A DNA stretch of 64,000 nucleotides from Circinella umbellata (lineage: Eukaryota; Mucoromycota; Mucoromycetes; Mucorales; Lichtheimiaceae), in assembly GCA_025093555.1 (NCBI GenBank), contig JAIWNF010000031.1, forward strand, positions 496,001 to 560,000. The letters run 5' to 3'. This document shows, piece after piece, positions 57,701 through 64,000 of the stretch. The stretch's first letter is position 1. Each line of letters opens with the position of its first letter. The notes under the pieces were generated by a model. It made no database searches. It was not told the origin of the DNA and worked only from the letters and a program-made list of their open reading frames with translations. A program made the position numbers and the translations under genes.

Positions 57701-58647
57701 ATGTATACGTAAAAACAATAGTAAAGTTTAACATGAGAATTACTAGCTACTGTCATCAAGTTTTGTTTTTAATGTTTTTACGTACTCTCTTTTTTTTATA
57801 TATCAACAATGGACAAATTAATCTGAAAAGTTTTATTGTACTAATAAAAAAAAGATAAAATGACTATCTCTATTCAAACGACTGAAGAGAAAAGATTTGC
57901 ACTGAACAAGAAAATAAGAATCATATCCTGTTAATTTTATATGTACGTACGTACGTACAGACTATTTACCATGTGTTTTTCCGTTCTTCTTGTTAGTTTT
58001 GCCTCACAGTCATTTCTTCAAAAAAAAATAAACCTTTTTTTTAAATCAAATAAAAGTTGAAATAAAACAACCATGCCGTTGTATTTTATTCTCAATATAC
58101 AGTCAGTATATATGACTTTCTTTTTTTTTAGTACATGAGAGCTAAAAGTGATTACGTAGGGTTATGTGAGTATGCTTACAGCAAAAGCGTTAAAATAATG
58201 AGATCACACTATAATTGAACTTACCCAAAAACAATAAATTCATCGGTTTTGAAGTTATTATATAAAAAAAAGCGCAAACATTCTTTTACGTACTGTTACA
58301 GTCAGGACGAGTATACCCTTCTCAAAACACCCTAAATATTTTACTATCAATACTTTAAGGTTCATTTTCATTTACGTAGCTATTTCACTTATTCTCAAGT
58401 TCTTGAAAGAATAACAATAATAAAGCCATACATTATATTACGCCACTATTTTATTTTATTATCAAAAGTATATACTGTAACGGTACATAGCACAAAAAAA
58501 AGAGGGGGGGGGGTTAATACGCGTGAAAATCTTGATCAATGTTTTTTTTTTCATGTAAAATAAGTTTCACACCCTCCAATTTCTTTTTGCTTTTCTTTCA
58601 CTTTTTCTACTTTATTTTTTTTCTTTGACACTATCCAATTTATATTA
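57701..58647. promoter_or_regulatory. Upstream region of F-box copy 4, with one ACGCGT box
   Basis: AT-rich spacer without a gene. It carries a perfect tandem (TACG)n run at about 57942-57958, a G10-12 homopolymer at 58503-58513, and ACGCGT at 58519-58524 about 125 bp before the next ATG. Confidence 0.45.
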
Positions 58648-60595
58648 ATGAATATACAACACAAAGACTCACGTGCACAACAACAGCAACAGGAGCAGAG
58701 AGAAAATCCTCTTATTTCTGATTCTAATGATAATAGTGACAGCAGCAACAAGTTATTTTCAAATAATAGTCAAATAACAAGTCGACAGCAAGGAGAACAA
58801 TTATCAAATAAAAATAATCTTTCGCAACACTCACGACAACAACAACAACAACAACAACAACGGCATCTCATAATAGTTGATAATAGTGATAATCAGCATA
58901 ATGTTACTTTTATTCCAACAATATCCCAAACGGATACAAGCACCAGAGAACAGCAAATACATCAAGAATGTCAGAATGACGAAACACGGATTGATCCAAT
59001 AAAATGTACATCTTATGGTATTTCAGCTCATATTTTTTCATATATTATGAATCAAAAGGATGGCTTGACAGCAATGACGGTTTCAAAACGATGGATGAAA
59101 AAAGTACCCATACTTACTTTGAAAATTTGGAATACAATCAAATTGATTGGATCACGACACGCTGTGGAAAATACACTGTTACATCGTTGTCTTGGTTTAC
59201 ATGTACGGATACTTATTATCAGTCAATTTTATCAACAAGATGAACTTTTTCAAATAATGGATATTGCTCAAAAGAATAATTGTGTTAATCAAATCCATTT
59301 AGGTAAAATTATATAATAATTGATAAAAAAAAATACATAAAAAAAAACAAATAGAAACGTAGACATTCATTTTACATAGTATATATTCAATACGTAGGAC
59401 AAAATAGAACTAATTGATATTAATTATATTATTCATTATATTATATATAGAATTTGATCAATGCAAAGTGGATGATTATGAAAGCTTTTTCAATCGTTTA
59501 ATACCACTTGTTCAAAAAGTTACCCACCTTAGATTAAAAAACTACGATGGTGTACTATCCACTTTATCAATTACTGCCATGTGTACTAGTATTCAACTTA
59601 TTGAAATTATATTTGATCAAGCATCGACAATACGAAAACCATTACCAGACATTGTGTATTTTCCTTCGAATACAAGAAATATGTTCAATTTATTAACCAC
59701 TGTATCCATGAGAACAAACTTTGAACCAAGATTTATAGGCGAATATAATCAACAACAACAACAACAACACACAATAAACTGTAGTGGTAAAGACTTGGCT
59801 TTCGTCATTAATCAGTCTCCCTATCTTGAAAACGTTTTGTTATCATGCACAGGGGATAACATTAATCCAAGTGTTATTAATGCCATTGCCAAATTGAATT
59901 TTATCCATACTCTCTATCTATTTTATGATATTGAACCAAATCATCAAGATGGTGCTTTGTATTCGTTACTTTCAAAACATGTCACCCACGGTATAAACAG
60001 AACCAGTCATCTGCATACACTTGCTTTAAATGTGGCTGATGATACTATCTTGGATTTAGTCAGTCGTATCAGATCACTTTGGGAACTTGAATTAGTCAAT
60101 GGATTTAATTTAGCAACATCAGATGGTCTTGGACAATTTGCAAAAAATATATCTTGTCACACTCCTTCTCTTTATTCATTGACACTTCGTATGTTTGATT
60201 TAAGACAACCGGATGGTATTTTTAATCGATATTTTGCAAGCATTCCCAACTTAACAAAGGTGGACTTTACGGATTGTTATGTGGAGCGAACGCGTTACGA
60301 GAAATTTCTGAATAATGCACCAAGCCTTAAGTATGTATCACTTCCATTGTATAGTGTGTATGGTCGGGAAGCACAAGCTGTGAATTGTTTGAAGGATACC
60401 TCAAGCGGTCGTCGATGCCCGATTTCTTTACTTCATTTGGATGAGATGGACATAATTCTTACAGAACTTAAGATGAACGACAAATGGAACCCTTATGTTG
60501 CTATATTGGATGCTGATTCAAATGAATTAGAAAGTTTAGTAGGAGATCCTTGTTTGACGGCGGATTATAAAGATAAACTTTGGTACATTGGTTAA
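58648..60595 (+). CDS. F-box/leucine-rich-repeat protein with poly-Gln N-terminus, copy 4
   Basis: Exons 58648-59302 and 59451-60595 give 599 aa. The N-terminal 115 residues are Gln/Asn/Ser-rich and disordered, with two CAA/CAG runs instead of a TPR region. The F-box is at about residues 125-165 (TSYGISAHIFSYIMNQKDGLTAMTVSKRWMKKV). LRR-like repeats follow (VTHLRLKNYDGVLSTLSI, LENVLLSCTGDNI, LWELELVNGFNLA, SLYSLTLRMFDL, LTKVDFTDCYVERTR). The phase-1 intron follows the F-box at a place comparable to the other copies. It is a predicted SCF ubiquitin-ligase adaptor; the target is unknown. It is more distant from copies 1-3. Confidence 0.85.
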
Positions 60596-61623
60596 GTAAA
60601 TACTTTTACTACCACTTGATTTTATAATGAGCAGTAAAAAACAACTTTAAAAAATGTTTTTTTTTATATCATATACAAAAAATAAACTTGTATTACTCTA
60701 CGTTCTTTTTTACAATGTTTACATAACACCTTACGTATATTCTTTTCTTCTGTCTCAAACAACAACAATAATAGTTTTTTTAATTAGGATATATATATAT
60801 ATATATATTTAAATTAAAGGTATAATGCAAAAATACTCTCAAAGAATTATGTAAATAGTCTACATAGTAAAGCATTTTCACAGTTGTGTGTCAAATCAAC
60901 ACAAAATTTCTTTTTAAGATCTACATGAGTACATTTTAGCATTGTTATATTCTTCCTTTCGCTAATCATCAACTCAAAATAACCATGTAAATTTGTTTTG
61001 AGTACTTGATCCAATACACTCGATATGTGTACTCTCTAAAATTGATTTGACAATCAAATAATAATAGTATAAAATTATACGTACCAACTCTTCTTTAAAA
61101 ACTTATGAATAACAACAAAGGGACTTTCTGATGAAGAAAAAGGTAGTTCAATTAATTTTTGTGTATTATACGAGAATAATCAATGATTATATTGCTGCGG
61201 CTATTATTATAGCCGCAGAAAATAAAAAGCATTGTAGATACTACGTATAAGGATTTTTTGTACTACAAAATAATAATAATAATAAATTTTTATAAAAAGA
61301 TGAAATATCCTTTTTTTCTCTTTCGACTTACGTACGTAGTACGTAGATTAAAAAAAAGTACTTATCCTCTGTTAACTTGTAAGGTTTGTGTGTTCTTCTT
61401 TTGTTATAATTATCTCTCTTTTTTTATATACAATTGTTTTTTCTTCTTAGATTGATTTTGGTGCTCTTTGGTGAATCTTTTTCTTTCCCTATCTTGCTTA
61501 ATATACAAATTTTAATTTCTACGTAAATCATACTCGTTCGAATATCATATGACAACAACTATTAAAGTGGATGGTATTTATTTTTAATTACTAACTTTTA
61601 ATTTCTTCAACTCAGAAAATGAA
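60596..61623. other. Spacer, nothing recognised
   Basis: AT-rich with a TA microsatellite at 60789-60808 and several TACGTA hexamers (for example 61328-61345, overlapping copies). A short perfect GCTGCGGCT...AGCCGCAG stem lies at 61194-61219. No gene. Confidence 0.6.
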
Positions 61624-62766
61624 ATGACAATAACTATTACTGATAGTACAAAATCACGTTATGTTGATTTTATTACTGAGTTACCCATTGAACCTTTGCC
61701 TTTCATTATGGATCATTTCTCACTGACAGAACTTTTTGAATTTTTTATGGTTTCTAAAACTTGGAAAATTCGATTACTTGGATGTTATTCATTATGGTCG
61801 AATATAACAATATCAATGTCCACACCTTCAAAAATGATCACCCATAAAAACATATTAGTTGCTATTACTTGGCAAATGGTACAACTTAGACTTCTTGGTC
61901 TTCAATAACATCTTCGATCCATATTATTCAAAAGAGTATTAGAGCAATTTAAACAAAAACAATTTGAAACATTGGAGCGATTAGAATTGAATAATAAGTT
62001 ATTTATATTTTACAAAACGTAGTAGTCTTTTCTTTTATTCAACAATCACGTATATATATATATATATATTTGTGTTATATTGTATCGTACCACAAGGTCA
62101 CTATCGTCTTTATTTTCATATACTTCCAGCTGTCAAGAATACTTTACGATATCTCAAATTAATATCTGTATCAGCTGGATTCGGGATTCTTTTATTTGAA
62201 GATGTGCTTGAACAATGTCCAAAACTTGAAGGATTTTGGTTTGATACCCATTCTGTCCGTTTTCGTTCTACGACGACTACGTAGTAGAGAAGGTATACCA
62301 TCATCAACAAAAGCAATGGCACTCAAATAATTAGTGGTCAAAGAAAAAAACATTTCAGATTCCTCGGTTGGCCACATTGTGAATACATGTCCTAATCTCA
62401 CTGGTATATCCATTAAAACATGTTCTTATACTGCATTAAATATTATCCATCAAACAATTGAGCCACTTAAAAGGTCTCTACTTCAAAAACAGAACAAAAA
62501 TCAGGAACAAAGATTTGATCTATTTTCTCCAACATTTCCAATACCAATTAAAAACAATTTGGGTATCTGGAAAAAAAAACACAACTTAAATGATCGTGTA
62601 CTCACTATGCGATAGCAAAGATTCGAACAGTGGAAGAAATCTATTGGACTCAAAGTATGCGGTATAGGATGGGTACGCCCCAACTACGGAACGTTTTGTA
62701 ATGTATTGTTAAAGTATAACGTAGGTTGTTTACGATTCATTCATTTAGAAAAAAAGGAATGGTGTT
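61624..62766 (+). pseudogene. F-box/LRR pseudogene, copy 5
   Basis: The start (MTITITDSTKSRYVDF) and F-box (ITELPIEPLPFIMDHFSLTELFEFFMVSKTWKIRLLG) are good. The frame ends at TAA 61906-61908 after about 94 codons. Related coding text then continues in other frames: HLRSILFKRVLEQF...ETLERLELNN (61912-62000), an intron-like gap, HILPAVKNTLRYLKLISV...EDVLEQCPKLEGFWFDTHS (62100-62280), NISDSSVGHIVNTCPNLTGISIKTCS (62340-62615) and a final block ending near 62766. Several frameshifts and stops separate the blocks, more than splicing would explain, so I call it a decayed member of the F-box family. Confidence 0.65.
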
Positions 62767-64000
62767 GACGCATACACGGGATAAGAATCCATTTTTTTAT
62801 TTTATTTTTTGAGTTTTTGATCAACTTGGGTCCATTCCAACATTTGAAAAAATTGGTATTTGATCAGGTCTATTTATATATTATGAGTGAAGATATCTTT
62901 GGTAGATGGCGACCCGTATATACATCAAAGCATCACACAAGAATTATTTACTACAATTTCTAGTAAAATTAAAAAATAGAAATATTTGACAAGCAAATAA
63001 AACAATTATCTTCCCAATTTTTTTAAACTTTACTATTAGTAAAACGATTATGCGCTTTATCTTTTAATGTAAACTATACTACTACGTACAAGAAGTTTAT
63101 AGAAGAAGAAACAGAGAGAAAGAGAAAGAAACTTTAATACTAATTATCATTCTCCGTTTTATTACGTACTTGATAAAAAGGGAAAAAAAAGGAATAATAA
63201 ATAAACTCCATTTAACTTCCATTTAGGAAGAATGATAAAGAACCCACGCATAAACATATTTTGATTAATAAAAAGTTTAAATGGTATATCCTTGGAATGA
63301 TGGGGGAGGAGAATTTCATTGGAACAAGAAGAAAGGGATGAGATTGATAATCTTTATATATCATAAAGTAATGTATTGGTAGTAATAAAATAAGATACTA
63401 CTGCTTCCTTTAATATATACATTAATAAATAAATTTAAAGAATGAAAAAAAAAGGTCGTTAATTTAAGTATTTCTTGTCCATGTTTATTTATTTTTTATA
63501 AACTAACGAAACCTAAATAGAATGACTTCTTGTGATTATATGCAGGGTTAAAAGCACATGATGTTTTTTTTTTGTTACGTATACTATGCATCACAACAAC
63601 TTTATTAAGGGATTCCATATACAAAGAAGTGTATAACTAAACTTAGCAAATATTAAATTAATCAAATAATATGTTTGTTTCAAAAGAAAAAGAAGATCCA
63701 TTTTTGTTGATAATGTAAATGGATAATCGTTTATAGAAATTGAAATACAAAGAAGTTCAATTATTATTGTTGATTTATGCCAAGAAGTAACGTTAATTCA
63801 CATGAAATGAGTTTCGTTGTTGTTTTGTGAAAAAAAAAAAGGGAAAAATTATAATCTTCAATCATTTTGATGGGGGGGGGGGAGGGATGATAAACTAAAT
63901 AATTTTACCCAGTCCTCATCATTGAAAAAAAGGGAGAGAAGGGGATTCTTTGTCGTCAATAAATAATAGTTTTTGTGTGTGTGTCATATTTATGTCATTA
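62767..64000. other. Gene-free tail of the window
   Basis: AT-rich DNA with A/T homopolymers, a G-run at about 63871-63882 and no reading frame of credible composition. Confidence 0.65.

Noticed and set aside
57945..57960. (TACG)n run as a protein-binding array
   Set aside because: It can be explained as simple repeat expansion. I kept only the isolated TA to TACGTA insertions as a finding.

Overview
No database search was possible. All gene calls come from reading frames, splice-site consensus and recognisable motifs. Exon chains were accepted only when the exon lengths summed to a whole number of codons.

Organism: a filamentous fungus, most likely an early-diverging lineage (Mucoromycota, Mucorales-like). 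The DNA is very AT-rich, with short GT-AG introns (about 50-170 bp), dense homopolymers, and poly-Gln/poly-Asn tracts inside proteins. It also has a multi-copy TPR/F-box/LRR gene family and non-LTR retroelement debris of a mucoralean type. Placement below phylum is not supported.

Layout. (1) 1-16.4 kb is a conserved gene block: the 3' end of a DENN-like gene, condensin SMC2, a membrane RING-H2 ubiquitin ligase, MRE11, a single-pass membrane protein and a TPR/F-box/LRR protein. SMC2, MRE11 and two of the F-box genes carry ACGCGT- or TTTCCCGCG-type boxes upstream, which suggests G1/S-linked expression. (2) 16.6-26.1 kb holds two nearly identical cytochrome P450 genes pointing away from each other, about 4.8 kb apart. 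The spacer is full of element debris, and each gene has a CGG-N11-CCG palindrome just upstream of a TATA-like run. (3) 26-33 kb is a mobile-element graveyard: a broken HMG-box-like gene, an orphan ORF, a decayed LINE reverse transcriptase and a 369-bp foldback element. (4) 33.2-48.7 kb is a second conserved block: mitochondrial ribosomal protein bL31m, mitochondrial malonyl transferase, a seven-helix membrane protein with a 10-nt micro-exon, a TPR/F-box/LRR gene, an AFG2B/SPATA5L1-like AAA ATPase, Mediator MED7 and an EamA/SLC35G transporter. (5) 49.4-57.7 kb is a segmental duplication of 38.9-42.8 kb. It keeps an intact F-box paralogue but only broken tails of the two flanking genes, and it is interrupted by about 3.8 kb of mobile DNA. 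That DNA includes a non-autonomous element with 9-bp target duplications, Ty3-like RNase H debris and a 101-bp foldback. (6) 58.6-64 kb has another F-box/LRR gene, an F-box pseudogene and an empty tail.

Most notable observations: 4-bp insertions that turn TA into TACGTA between duplicated segments, resembling cut-and-paste excision footprints; the shared Gal4-spaced palindrome of the two P450s; the 465-bp element with perfect 9-bp flanking repeats; premature TGA/TAA codons in the element genes, consistent with C-to-T decay; and a one-base frame break in an otherwise complete SMC2.
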